From Motacilla alba alba (lineage: Eukaryota; Chordata; Aves; Passeriformes; Motacillidae), in NCBI RefSeq assembly GCF_015832195.1, contig NC_052032.1, positions 316,618-380,617 of the forward strand: a stretch of 64,000 nucleotides of DNA, in the 5' to 3' direction. Shown here piece after piece: positions 36,446 through 46,511 of the stretch; position 1 is the stretch's first letter, and each line of letters opens with the position of its first letter. A program made the translations under genes and the position numbers. Under the pieces are notes generated by a model, which searched no databases, was not told the origin of the DNA, and was given only the letters and a program-made list of their open reading frames with translations.

Positions 36446-39255
36446 CTATGGTTCATCAAGTCTGCATTCCTCTGTGGAAACAAAGAGAAAGCCTAAGTCT
36501 GGCTAAGTGGTCTGAATAGTGCCATTTAGCACCCAAAATAGACTACTCAGAAGGAACTTGTGGATTTCTTCTTGCTCAGTGTGCCCAGCCAGAGCACTGC
36601 TGGCTGCCAGCACTTGCTCCTGCCAGCTCAGACCACGAAGTGGTGGTACTGATGGGCTGAGCTGGTCCCTGCCTGCATGTCCCTGTATTGGCCCTGGGCA
36701 GTGCTCACCCTGTCTGGGCAAAATCCAGATTGTCTTGTCAGTGAAGCCATTCAGCTTGGCAAGTCTCTTAAACAGCAACTTGATTTTGGGTCTCATCCAC
36801 TGGGTTCTGCCTAAAGACAAAGACATGAGTTAGCTCCAGGCTGTGCCTGACCCTGCATCTCCTGGGAAGCTGGTGAGTGTGTCCAGCTGAGGGTCAGATG
36901 GTTGGCAGTCTCTGGGAGAAGGCTGGAGGCACTGGTGGAGGTCCTGGAGAGCAGTGGTGGCCAGGCACATGAGACACCCCACCCCGGATACAAGATGAGC
37001 CAGAGGTCCTGACACCAGCACAGTGGCTCCTCTCTTGGTTCCTGTCCCCCCTGATTTTGTTCTGCCTGTGCAGCAGGACCCCCACTCTCCACCTTTCTCC
37101 ACCAAGCAACTTACCCAATGCTATGGACTGGCAGCACAGTGCTGGGAGCCTAAGCCCCAAACTCCCTTGCCACCCCAAACCCCTGCTCCTTCCCTGACAC
37201 GCAGGGAACACATGGTAGTCCCTGCCCTGCTCCTGCACCTCACCCAAGGCAGGAATGGAGAGAGAATGTCCCCTGGCTCCTGGCCTTGCAGGACCCTTGG
37301 AGCAGCTCACCACTGCTGGCTACGCACTGTAAAGTCTCAGCATGTGCAAGGTCTTCCCCTCTTTCTCTCTGGTGGCAAAGACAACCATGTAGGAACTGCC
37401 GTCGGTATCCACCAGCCGCACCGTCTTATTGCCTCTGTCTGCAAAGGGATGTGGAGAAAAATTAATTACCTCCTCCTGGAAACCCCCACTCTGCAAAGGG
37501 GCTGTGAAGAGCATGAAGCCCATCAAGCCCATCTTTCCTCGATATCTCCCCATCCTGGTTTTCCCCCTTGCTAAGGTTCCTCCCAAAGCCTGGGGAGCCC
37601 AGAGACCACAGCAGAGCAGAGGGACAGGGAAGCGAGGGCAGAAAGGTCTGTGGATGGTCAGTGCAGGCTGTTGGCCAGTGTCAGACTGCTCCTTGGGCTG
37701 GGAATTATGGAAAACCACTCCTGCTCCATCCCCTGGGAACATCCACTCACAGCCTCTTTGCAGAACGAACCTGCTTTTCCCTATGGTTTAAGCTTGGTGT
37801 CAATGTGTTTATCCCAGAGGGAGGGACTGGGGGGGGTCTGCCATGCTGCTGGGCCACCAGCCCTGGGGTGTAGTTGACACCTGGACACAGAGGGATGTCC
37901 CACCCAGTATACAGGAGGGGTAGGCAGTCCTGAGGACCATGTCCCCAGGAACAGCCAGCTGCTTCAGACAGGGATGGTGGGACATGCCTCTATCCTGCCC
38001 CAAGAGCCAGGCACCTCCACTCACCAGAGCTGTAGTATTCACCCGGGTTGCCTGTTGGCTTGTAGATCGATTCAAACTTCATACATCTCCCAGGGCTGCA
38101 GAACAGTGAAGGATGCTCCAGCTGAGGTGAAGTGACTCCCTCTCCCCTCCCCTGTTCAAGGGTCACTATCCCAGGTGTGAGACTTGCTGTTCAGAGATGC
38201 GATGGTGTGGCCAGGGCAGGAGGGGACAGATACTACCCTTGGAACAATGGGTACCTGGGCTGGCAGGGGACAGTGCTGGCACCTGGGGAATATCGATGCC
38301 CTCACTCATACTCTGAGTTTCTGGGATGAGGCTGGTTCTGCTGGGAAAGTTGTAATTGTAGGGTCCTGTCCCACCCTCTGTGGTGGCACTGGTCCTGGCC
38401 AGTGTTGACCTGAGTCTGCCCTAAAGACGGGGTGCCCACAGCTGTCCCAAGCCCCTGATGTTCCTGTCTCAACCCCTGCCCAGGTCTTTGGAGAGTGCAC
38501 TGAGGCGGACACCTGCCAGGGAAGGTCCAGGGAGGAGTTTGGTAGTGAAGCCTGTGGAGAAAAGCATGTGGGACTTACGTGGGAATTGCAAAGGAGACCT
38601 TCAGGGCACCATCCCCCAGGACCTCAATGCTGGCCATCGCCATCTTCAGGTGGTCCTTATTTTGGAGGTAGCTCTCAGAGTCAGAGGCCATAGCAGTGAT
38701 GTACCATGTCCCTGCAATCTGGCAGTGAGAGCAGGCTGTGAGTCCAGAGGAGCAGTCTAGAGTGTCTCCTCTTCACGGACCAAGCCAGGACAACCTCAGT
38801 CCATGGAACACCTACATCCCGTCCAGGCAACAAAACTCCCTTAGGGACACCTATGCAGGAGCTGGGTGACTGTCCTCACCTGGGTGTGTCAGCAAAGCAA
38901 TGGTGGCTGTAGTGACCCCAGCTGTCCTCAGTACCAAAACACCTCTACAGTCCTCCCCGCCCTACTGGTGACTGGAGAACAAGCCCTTCCCTTCCCTTCC
39001 CTTCCCTTCCCTTCCCTTCCCTTCCCTTCCCTTCCCTTCCCTTCCCTTCCCTTCCCTTCCCTTCCCTTCCCTTCCCTTCCCTTCCCTTCCCTTCCCTTCC
39101 CTCCCCTCCCCTCCCCTTCCCTTCCCGGAACCTTCCCTTCCCGGGATGCTGAGGGTCACCTTGCTCTCGTCCGGCTCCGCAGTTCCCAGGTCCCCGGCCT
39201 GCACACGCAGCAAGCACAGCAGGACCATCCCCAAGCTCAGCCTCACGGTCCTCAT
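36446..39255 (-). CDS. EXFABP: Extracellular fatty acid-binding protein, a siderocalin-type lipocalin (complete)
   Basis: Secreted lipocalin; the chicken protein binds bacterial catecholate siderophores and lysophosphatidic or fatty acids and is induced in inflammation and cartilage. Coding exons: 39160-39255, 38579-38718, 38025-38095, 37328-37438, 36709-36810, 36446-36471. All have GT/AG sites and consistent phases, giving 181 residues (178 in chicken as I remember). The signal peptide starts MRTVRLSLGMVLLCLL. The lipocalin GxW motif is IAGTWYITAMASDS, the second conserved region is LVDTDGSSYMVVFATR, and the third begins RLYSRTQWMRP. A disulfide pair is expected between C83 and C176. The siderophore-contact residues of chicken Ex-FABP (Lys, Arg, Arg) align with K107, R126 and R137. 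The protein ends EECRLDEP. The stop codon TAG touches a GTGAGT donor, so a separate 3' UTR exon is expected, with a candidate acceptor near 35855. It is the cluster member nearest NPDC1. Orthology is by recalled similarity. Confidence 0.88.
38984..39126. repeat. (TTCCC)n / (GGGAA)n pentanucleotide microsatellite
   Basis: About 23 perfect TTCCC units run from about 38986 to 39100, followed by CTCCC-type variants and a duplicated CCTTCCCTTCCCGG. In the Ex-FABP transcript it is a GGGAA array beginning about 34 bases after the exon 1 donor at 39159. Confidence 0.97.
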
Positions 39256-39313
39256 GTCGCCTCAGCACCTCAGACTTCACCCGTGGAATGGGCAGTGGTG
39301 CCGGCGCTGTCGG

Positions 39314-39320
39314 ATTTATA
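39314..39320 (-). promoter_or_regulatory. TATA box of Ex-FABP
   Basis: TATAAAT on the minus strand, 58 bases upstream of the ATG at 39255. This spacing would give a 5' UTR of about 30 bases. Confidence 0.75.
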
Positions 39321-40520
39321 GCTCCGTGCTCCCTCCGCCGCCCCCCGCTGGAGCCGTGCCGAGCCGCACGTTTGGGCGCTCTTGGGCTTGGCTTGGGCAA
39401 AGGGGTGGATCCGAAGGTCAGCCAAGGGTGAACAAAACCCCTGGGGCAGAGCGGGCCTTGTGCCTGCCAGCCCCAAAACGGGATTACAGGAACCGTTGCA
39501 CCACTGCTGAAATTTGGGATTTCCCCGGTTCTCTTAGTTGCTTGTGCAAGAACAAAGCGAACGGTTGTTTTCCAACGGGCTGCCGGAGGGATGCCAGGAG
39601 GAGCGGGAGGTTCTTCCCGGCACCGGCCTCGGGGCAGCCCCGTTGCCCAGCACACCAAGGCCCTCGGTGACCCGTTTTTCTGGCCGGGCTGAAACGTGCC
39701 CCAGGGCAGCTGCTGGGATCCTGCTCAAATCCAGCCCTTCGCAGGCACAGCCTGACCTGCGGTGCCTGCGCCGGCCTCCCCACCTTTGCTGGGGCATGCA
39801 GGGTGTGCCGAGCGGGCTGCACCCTTTACAGGGCGGGTAGAACAAGGGGTTCATGTCGCTGTGGGAGCGTGTCTCTCCTTCCCAGAGTGTGATGTCCCCT
39901 ATGCCCTGGCTCTGCCAGACTCCTGGGGTCACAGCCCAACACCTGCCTAGGCACTGAGGGACTGTGGGACAGGGAGAAAAAGGGTGGACCAGAAGCTGCC
40001 TTCACTTTGCAAGAGATGGAGGCGGATAAAAGCTGCCCTTGGGGCTCATGGCAGCATGGCCTTGCTTTGGTGAGATGGGGGACCAAGAGGGGTGGCAGGC
40101 ATGTGGGTCCCAGTCCTGCCATAGGCAGCACTGGTGCCACCCCACTCCCAGCTGGGTGGCCTGGGAGAGGACTGAGCAGGGAATGGGGTTTCCTGGGGGT
40201 GTCCCTGCAGGCAGCACTGGGCAGCCTGACTGATTAACCCTGTCTGCCCAGAGCTACTGACCACCCAGCTAGGCTGTGCCAGACTCTGTCCACCCTGGCT
40301 CCATTCTTCCCTGCTCTGGCAGCTGCTCCTTTGCACCTTCCCCATCCTCTGCTCCCCATCCTCCCCATGCTGGGAACAGCAAACATCACATTCAGGGAGC
40401 CCCCCCTAAAACCTGTGGGGGCCTGACAGGAAGGGTCAGCTCCAGGACTGTTGGGCTCAGGGTGCCTGGGGACCCTGGCAGCACCCTGCTCCCGCCAAGA
40501 AAGCACCAAGCTCTAGCGCA
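39321..40520. other. Spacer between the Ex-FABP promoter and the LCN15 3' end
   Basis: The first ~480 bases upstream of the Ex-FABP TATA box are GC-rich with many CpGs. The remainder is unremarkable. No additional gene is supported. Confidence 0.55.
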
Positions 40521-40533
40521 GCTTCTGCATCTA

Positions 40534-40539
40534 TTTATT
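40534..40539 (-). terminator. Poly(A) signal of the LCN15-like gene
   Basis: AATAAA on the minus strand, about 125 bases after the stop codon in exon 7. Confidence 0.75.
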
Positions 40540-40663
40540 TAGGAGGTTGAGGGTGATCCTGGTATGGAGCAGGGGGTCTGGCAGAGCCTGGAGGATGGGA
40601 AGGAGCACCACGGAGTGGGGTGCAGAGCCCATCGTCCTCTAGGTCTGGAGGACACAGGGTCCT

Positions 40664-42997
40664 TCAGCTGCAGAGGCAGGACAAGCAGATGACTGGTCAG
40701 AGCAGGGCAAAGCCAAGGTGACAGAGCCCCAAGGCAAGTGGGGGATCCCCCAGGGCCTGCAAGTCCCTGCTCAGCCCAGGCTGTACTGAAAGGGAGTCAC
40801 AGCTTTCCCTGGCCACACTCACCTGATGTCCCCGGTGCATTGATCTGTTGGAAAGCAAAGAGAGGGGTGAGTGTGCAATTGGCAGCACCCCAAACCCCTG
40901 CGCTGTCCGCATGCAGATGGGCCGCAGCTGCCACCCTGTGCCCTTGGGCCACTCACCTGATTTGGGCAGGATGGCCAGCATGTCCTCGGTCAGGCCCATG
41001 GTGGGGATGAGCTCCATGAACTTCTGCAGGAGCTGGGGGCTCACGTCCTGCTCCCTTGCTGCAGCCACACACCCAAAGTGAGGGCAAGGAATCCCAGCAG
41101 CCAGCCCCACACTGGGGGTCCAGGTACTGCGGGGCAGCAGCTGGACCCCAGGGAAGGGCCAAGGTGAAGCAATGAACATGCAGGGTGGACACCAGGCAAC
41201 CCACAGCTACCCTGGGCTGGCAGCAAAGGGGCACAAGTCCCCTGGGATCAGCGACCCATTTGTTTGGGGTGGTATGGGGTGGCTGGCAGGCTTGGGATGC
41301 TGCAGCTGGCTTGCACACTGCAGGGGGCTCTGGTTCAACCCGCAACCAACTGGAGATTTCTTTAGTGCAAGGTTTCATTCACCCCAAAATTAATTCCCTA
41401 GGTGATGGACATGGGGTGCTGCTGGTGGTGGCCCTGGGTAGGGGGTGGGGAGCCCAGCCCCTGCCCGCTGCTGCTGCCCCCATCCCTTCCCAGGAGCCAG
41501 GTCCCCACTCCCAACGCACTGAGGAGCTGTAGCGCCGTGCTGGGCTCTGCCTCGTTTTGCTGGACCTCGTGCAGGACAGCGTAGTGGCTGTAGTCTGTCT
41601 CCATCACACGCAGATTCCTCTTCTCTTGTGCTCCTAAGGACCCAAGAGGTGACCGGCTGGGCAACATGGTACAGTCTGAGCCCTCCTGGGCCCTGCTGAG
41701 GCCCACAGCTCAGTGCTCAAGCCTCAAATTTGCCTGAGGGGGGTATGAGGAAGGAACCCCTGCTCGATGTGGAGGAGCCGGGTGCCCACCCACCCACAAC
41801 CTCTTGCTGAGCCGTGGAGGCAGAGGCCAAGCCCACCTCCCGCAACTCCTGAGGCATGGGGGCTGTGGATGCCCTCTGTTTCGGGGTACCCATGGCTCCA
41901 AAGCCCCTCTCCACACATACCCATGTAGTGCCCCGCCTGCCCGCTCTGCTGGAAGAGCAGCTCAAACTTTTGGCATTTGTCCATCCTGGAAAAGGAACAT
42001 GAAAAAGACAAATGTGTCTAGACACATGGGAAGGCAGCAGGGTGAGATGGGCCCAGCCTGCTCAGGGGGATGCACTGAGGCAGAACTGGGCAACCCAGAG
42101 CAGTGGGGGAGTTGCTCTGGGGGGAAAGGGAGTTCCTGGCCCACAGGGAACACGGCGAGCAGGACAGACACTTACAGGGGCCAGAACAACTTCATGGCCA
42201 GGTCCCCTTCTGGTGTGAAGTGGATGATGGTCATGGATGACTTCATCCCATCCTTCATCTTCAGGAAGATGGAGCAGTTGGAAGCAATGGCTGTGACATG
42301 CCACTCCCCTGCAAACTGCAGCAGGACATCACCGGTGGAATTTGGAAAGGTTGTGGGCACCTGCCAGGGTGACCTGCACTCCTCTATAGGGGACTTGGAA
42401 GCCCACTGCAGAAATTTGCCAACCTGCAGCGGACCTGCTACTCTCTGTGGGGACCTCTCAGCCCCTTCAGGGACCTGCCTGTGGGGATCTGCCCTCCACC
42501 ATGGGGAACATGACAGCCCACTGTAGAAACCTGCCAGCCGGTGGTGGCAGACCTGCCACCCTCTGTGGGGACCAGCCAGGCAAACATGGGGACCTGCCGC
42601 CTTCCTGCATGCAGAACACCCTGTCCTGCCCCATGCTAAGAGCACAGGTGCAGCACCTGGCCCATGTTCCCTGGGAAAGTGCCACATACTTGCAGACATC
42701 ATGGCCCCACGTGCTGGTGTCCTTGCAGGGGGGCTATTGTTGGCGCTGGACACAGCAGCCAGGACTAACCTGGTTTTGCACAGGCTTTCCTGGAAGCTGT
42801 CCTGGACCTGGCTCAGGGACGGGGCTAGCAGGTGCCCGGGGGTGCAGCACAGGCCCCCTGCCCCAGCCAGCCCCTCCAGTCCAGGTAGGATGTGCACTTA
42901 CCTTCTTGGTGTCGAAGTCTGGCTGCACGGGGACCTGGGCTCCTGCCTGCAGCAGGCAGAGCAGGGCTAGAGCCAGGCTGGGCAGTGCTGCTGTCAT
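40664..42997 (-). CDS. LCN15: Lipocalin 15-like secreted lipocalin (complete)
   Basis: Coding exons: 42902-42997, 42176-42315, 41921-41985, 41520-41633, 40957-41058, 40823-40844, 40664-40667, giving 180 residues. The signal peptide starts MTAALPSLALALLCLLQAG, then VPVQPDFD. The GxW motif is FAGEWHVTAIASNC, the second region is RVMETDYSHYAVL, and the third differs slightly (LLTREQDVSPQ). It matches human LCN15 best in DVSPQ-LL-KF and in PTMGLTEDMLAILP (human PTLGLPEDMMVMLP). Three mature cysteines are visible: C42 in ASNC, C83 in KCQKF and C177 in DQC. The last two should form the usual lipocalin disulfide, leaving C42 free as in human LCN15 and C8G. Codon 180 spans the last intron and the stop TGA is in exon 7. 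The ligand is unknown. It could instead be annotated as an avian CAL-gamma-type lipocalin. Confidence 0.8.
42330..42640. repeat. Degenerate minisatellite in LCN15-like intron 1
   Basis: Phrases of the type CTGTGGGGACCTG(CC), ATGGGGA and ACCTGCC recur about eight times with an irregular 35-45 base period. The tract begins just upstream of exon 2. Confidence 0.65.
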
Positions 42998-43038
42998 CCT
43001 CACCCTGGAGTGGATGTGGGCAGGAGAGGCTGCACCCA

Positions 43039-43045
43039 CTTTATA
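43039..43045 (-). promoter_or_regulatory. TATA box of the LCN15-like gene
   Basis: TATAAAG on the minus strand, 41 bases upstream of the ATG at 42997. It implies a very short 5' UTR. Confidence 0.72.
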
Positions 43046-43930
43046 GCCCCCACTGCTGGCAGCACTCCTGCCCACACCAGCTTTATGCAACAGGTTACAC
43101 AAGAGCAGGGATAACCTGTGTCCGGTTTAGGTGACAGTGCTGGCCTTGTCCCCCCCGGTTCCAGATGAATGCAGCCTTGCGTGAGACCCAGCCCAGAGCA
43201 CGCCAGGACCAAGTGCTGCCTCGTGCCCGCTCTGTGTATGGGGAGGAGTGTGACATGCATCCCAGGGGCCCCCTCCTGGCTGTTCCCATTGGTTCTAGGG
43301 TCTGTCAGTGGTGGGACGGATCCTTCCTCAGGTTCCTCAGTGCCAGAGAATGGTTGTGTTGGTGTTCTGTGCCAGGCTGGGCCACAGCCCAGTGCCCTCA
43401 GAAGGGGTGGTGGCTTCTTAGCCTGGTGAAAGCAGGCTCAGACCCCTCTGCTGGAGAGGGTCCAGGTTCATGGGATGGAGCCCAGGAGGTGGCCAGGATC
43501 AAGCCACACCCAGAGCGCACAGACATCCTTCTTCTTCATGTCCATCCTTCCCCAAACTTCTGGAGATCTCCTGATTGCCCATCGTCCCATTCCCATGCTG
43601 CCAGTCTGCTCTCCAGCAGGAAAACCAAGGCAGGGAGGTTGGGGGAGCCCAGGGTGCCCAAGGAGCAGAGAGGAAGCAGATGCCCCAAGGGTCCTAGACT
43701 TGGGGACCCTTTTGTGTGGGGCAAGGCAGGTGCAGTGGCCAGGCAGCACCATGGGGAAAGGCTGTGAGTGCACATGGGGTCTCAGCCCAGCAGCTCCATA
43801 GCCAGGAGCTGGGGTCAGCCCTGACCACTAAGCCCAGTCCCAACCCTACCGGCCATGCTTTCCCCTGCCCATTGCCTTGTTTGGGCCTGCCCCACAACAA
43901 TCCAGCAGGCAAGGGCTGTTTTTTTTATGG
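43046..43930. other. Spacer between PTGDS and the LCN15-like gene
   Basis: About 0.9 kb of unique-looking sequence. It must contain the upstream control region of the LCN15-like gene. No further exon or repeat is recognised. Confidence 0.55.
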
Positions 43931-43932
43931 GC

Positions 43933-43938
43933 TTTAAT
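43933..43938 (-). terminator. Candidate poly(A) signal (ATTAAA) of PTGDS
   Basis: ATTAAA on the minus strand, about 140 bases below the inferred 3' UTR exon acceptor. No AATAAA is nearby. Confidence 0.5.
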
Positions 43939-44334
43939 CGAGACAGGGATACAGGTGTGGGTTGTGAAGCCAGGGAGTGAAGGCTGCTGCTGAGGGGCCA
44001 CTGGGGGTCAGATGGGGCAGGGTGGTCACCAGCTTGCGGTGCTGTTGGGGCTCGGGCTGGCAGCAGCTGGTGGGTCTGCCTGGAAAAGATGAGGGGTGAG
44101 CATGGCTGAGCAGTGGGAGACCAGGTAACACAAAGGGGGAACATGGGCCTGGCTAGCCTCACACTGAGTGGGTAGGCACCCCGCAGGGCTGGGTGGGGGA
44201 TCCCCAGTCAATGTGAGGAGAGCAGCAGCCCAGGGAAAGGTTGTGGAGGGGCTGGGGGCTCTGTGGGGTGATGTGGCTCTATCCCCATACCATCCTGCAG
44301 GGCTGGTCTGAGCCCCAGTGAAGGCAGGACTCAC

Positions 44335-46431
44335 CTAAGCAGCATCTGCCATGCATTTGTCTGCAGGAGGAAGAAACAGGGAGATCAGCTTCTCTGGGGG
44401 CTGTGGGAACTCAGCCCCCCTGAGGGATCCTGAATGGGGACACCCCATGGCTGGCCCCATAGAGAGGCAGAGACAAGCCAGCAGGGTCTCCTCCTTCTCA
44501 GTCCCCCTGTGGTATCTCACCCCCTACTCCCTGACACCATCTCTGCGCTCCCAGTCTCACCCGTCTGGGGCAGGATGAGGATCTCATCGTCTGTCAGGCC
44601 CTGCTCCCTGGAGAACTGGGTGAACATCTCCAGGCGTTCAGGACTCAGCTCCTTTGTCCGGCCTGCAGCCAAGAGCAGGGTGAGAGGCAGTCCCCCCATA
44701 CCCACCAGCACAGGAGCACAGGCAGCCCTACAAGGGGGCCCTGACCCAGCCATCATCCCCCTAAGGTCACCCCAGCTTGGGAAATGACCATAACCCTGCC
44801 CTTCTCTCATGGGAAAGACAGACATCTGGGGGACATGGACAGCATGGGGGTTCTGGGGCAGACGTACTGTAGAGCAGCACCATGGTGGAGGAACCAGTGC
44901 TCTTGGAGATCTGGGTGGCCACCAAAGCGTACTCTTCGTAGTTGGTCTCCACCACATGGATGTTGTGCTTGCTGCCCCAGCCTATGGGGAACATGGGGCA
45001 CAGCTCAGCCCTGAGCTCCAAATCAGCCACAGGGCCGGAGCAGGGACAGCACGGCTATGAGCATGTCCGGGGCTGCCCCATGGAAGCTGGGCACTCACGT
45101 GGGCTGGTGTAGCTGAACCGCCCCGGCTGCTCCGTCTTGGTGTAAAGACTGTTCCTCGTCACGCACTGGTCACCCCTGGAAGCAGAGCAGCAGGGGATGC
45201 ACCAGTGGCCACCCCCAGTACCCCCTCCCCCCTCACCCTCTCCCCATGCCCCATACTTGGGGTAGGTGGAGGTAACTTCTAGGTTCCCCTCTGCTGTGGT
45301 GGAGATGATGGTGGTGCACATCTTCATCAGGTGCCTCTTCTCCTTGAACCAGTTAGAGTTGGAGGCCAGGCCGATGCTGTACCATCTCCCTGTGAGCTGC
45401 ACACAACCTCCACTCAGCCCCAGCTGGGCACAGACCCTGTCTCACCCCTCAGGTACCACCAGCCCCAGCCCAGGCCATGTCCCTCTCCTCTGGCAGCCCA
45501 TTCCCTACAGCAGGACAGTGTCCCAGGGTCCTCATTTCACAGGGAGCTGCTACAGCTCTTGGCAGCCACAAAACCCAGGAACAAGGAAATCCCTGTTTCT
45601 TGACATGTCCTTCACTGCCCTTGGATGTTTCCTTCCTCTTCACCCCAAGCCCAGGGAGTGTGACAGGACTGCCTGGCTCTGAGATACCATTTCTATCCAT
45701 CTGGGTCAGGACACTGGGTCCAGCATGGCTCATTCCAGCCTGGTGTATGGAGCCGGCAGTGTGATGCCCCTGAGGGGAACTGCCCACCTTAGAGAGCAGC
45801 TGTGCTGGGATCACCCTTGCAGCACATCCCAAACCCCTGTCTTTGCAGGAAGTGCCTCCCACCATCCTCATCACCTCTCTGGAGTGGCTATGTCCCCCAG
45901 GACCTTTCCAGGGGAGAAGGGATGGAGGGGATATCCCAGCACAGCAGCCCTTGTTTTTTTGTGGCCCTGGGCTGGGGTCTTTGTTGGGGAGGGGTTCCCA
46001 TGGCCATCTCTGTGCTGTCAGACTGAGATTGCATTTCTCACTCTCCCCTGTAAGATCCCTGTACATCCACACCCATTCCACAGCACAGCAGCAGCTCGGA
46101 CCCATACCTAACCCAGGGTCCTGCCCCACAGCCTGGAGCCTCGATGCTGGATCCCTTCCCGAGCCACCAAACCCAGGTGCTGGGAGGTCCCCCAGGATGG
46201 GAGACTGCATGTGCACCAGCGCAAACCTTGTCCCCCATCCACCTGCACCACCCCCTCCCCACATTTTCAGGGCAAGGATCCCCCAAAACAGCCCAAACCT
46301 CCACAGAGGTGATGCCGGTTGGCCTGGGTCACCTTGTCCTGCTGGAAGTCAGCCTGGACAGGAATGCTGTCCTGGGCGTGCAGTGTCCCGAGCAGGGCCA
46401 GCCCCAGGATGCCGAGCAGTGTGGTCTGCAT
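44335..46431 (-). CDS. PTGDS: Lipocalin-type prostaglandin D2 synthase (complete)
   Basis: Secreted enzyme converting PGH2 to PGD2 with a thiol cofactor, and also a carrier of retinoids and other lipophiles. Coding exons: 46333-46431, 45257-45396, 45099-45175, 44868-44981, 44561-44662, 44335-44360, giving 185 residues (human about 190). The signal peptide starts [19 protein letters not shown], followed by VQADFQQDK, nearly the human sequence. The GxW motif is [20 protein letters not shown]. The catalytic cysteine is C60 in LMKMCTTII, aligning with human Cys65. The second region is [13 protein letters not shown], followed by [20 protein letters not shown] and [13 protein letters not shown]. 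The lipocalin disulfide should join the Cys of GDQCVTR to that of DKCM. The two N-glycosylation sites of the human protein are absent. TAG is followed directly by a GTGAGT donor, so the 3' UTR is probably on a seventh exon with an acceptor near 44080. Confidence 0.95.
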
Positions 46432-46503
46432 GGCAAAAGCGAGCCGAGCTGAGCTGAGAGCTGGAGGCAGAGCGCTGCAGTGCTGGAGAGTTTGTTGAGC
46501 CCC

Positions 46504-46511
46504 TATTTATG
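46504..46511 (-). promoter_or_regulatory. TATA-like box of PTGDS
   Basis: CATAAATA on the minus strand, about 73 bases upstream of the ATG at 46431. It corresponds in position to the TATA boxes of the two sister lipocalins. Confidence 0.6.

Noticed and set aside
38962..39658. Open frames encoding Gly-Arg-Glu-Gly-Lys repeats
   Set aside because: They are read-through of the (GGGAA)n microsatellite past the Ex-FABP exon 1 donor; not a protein.
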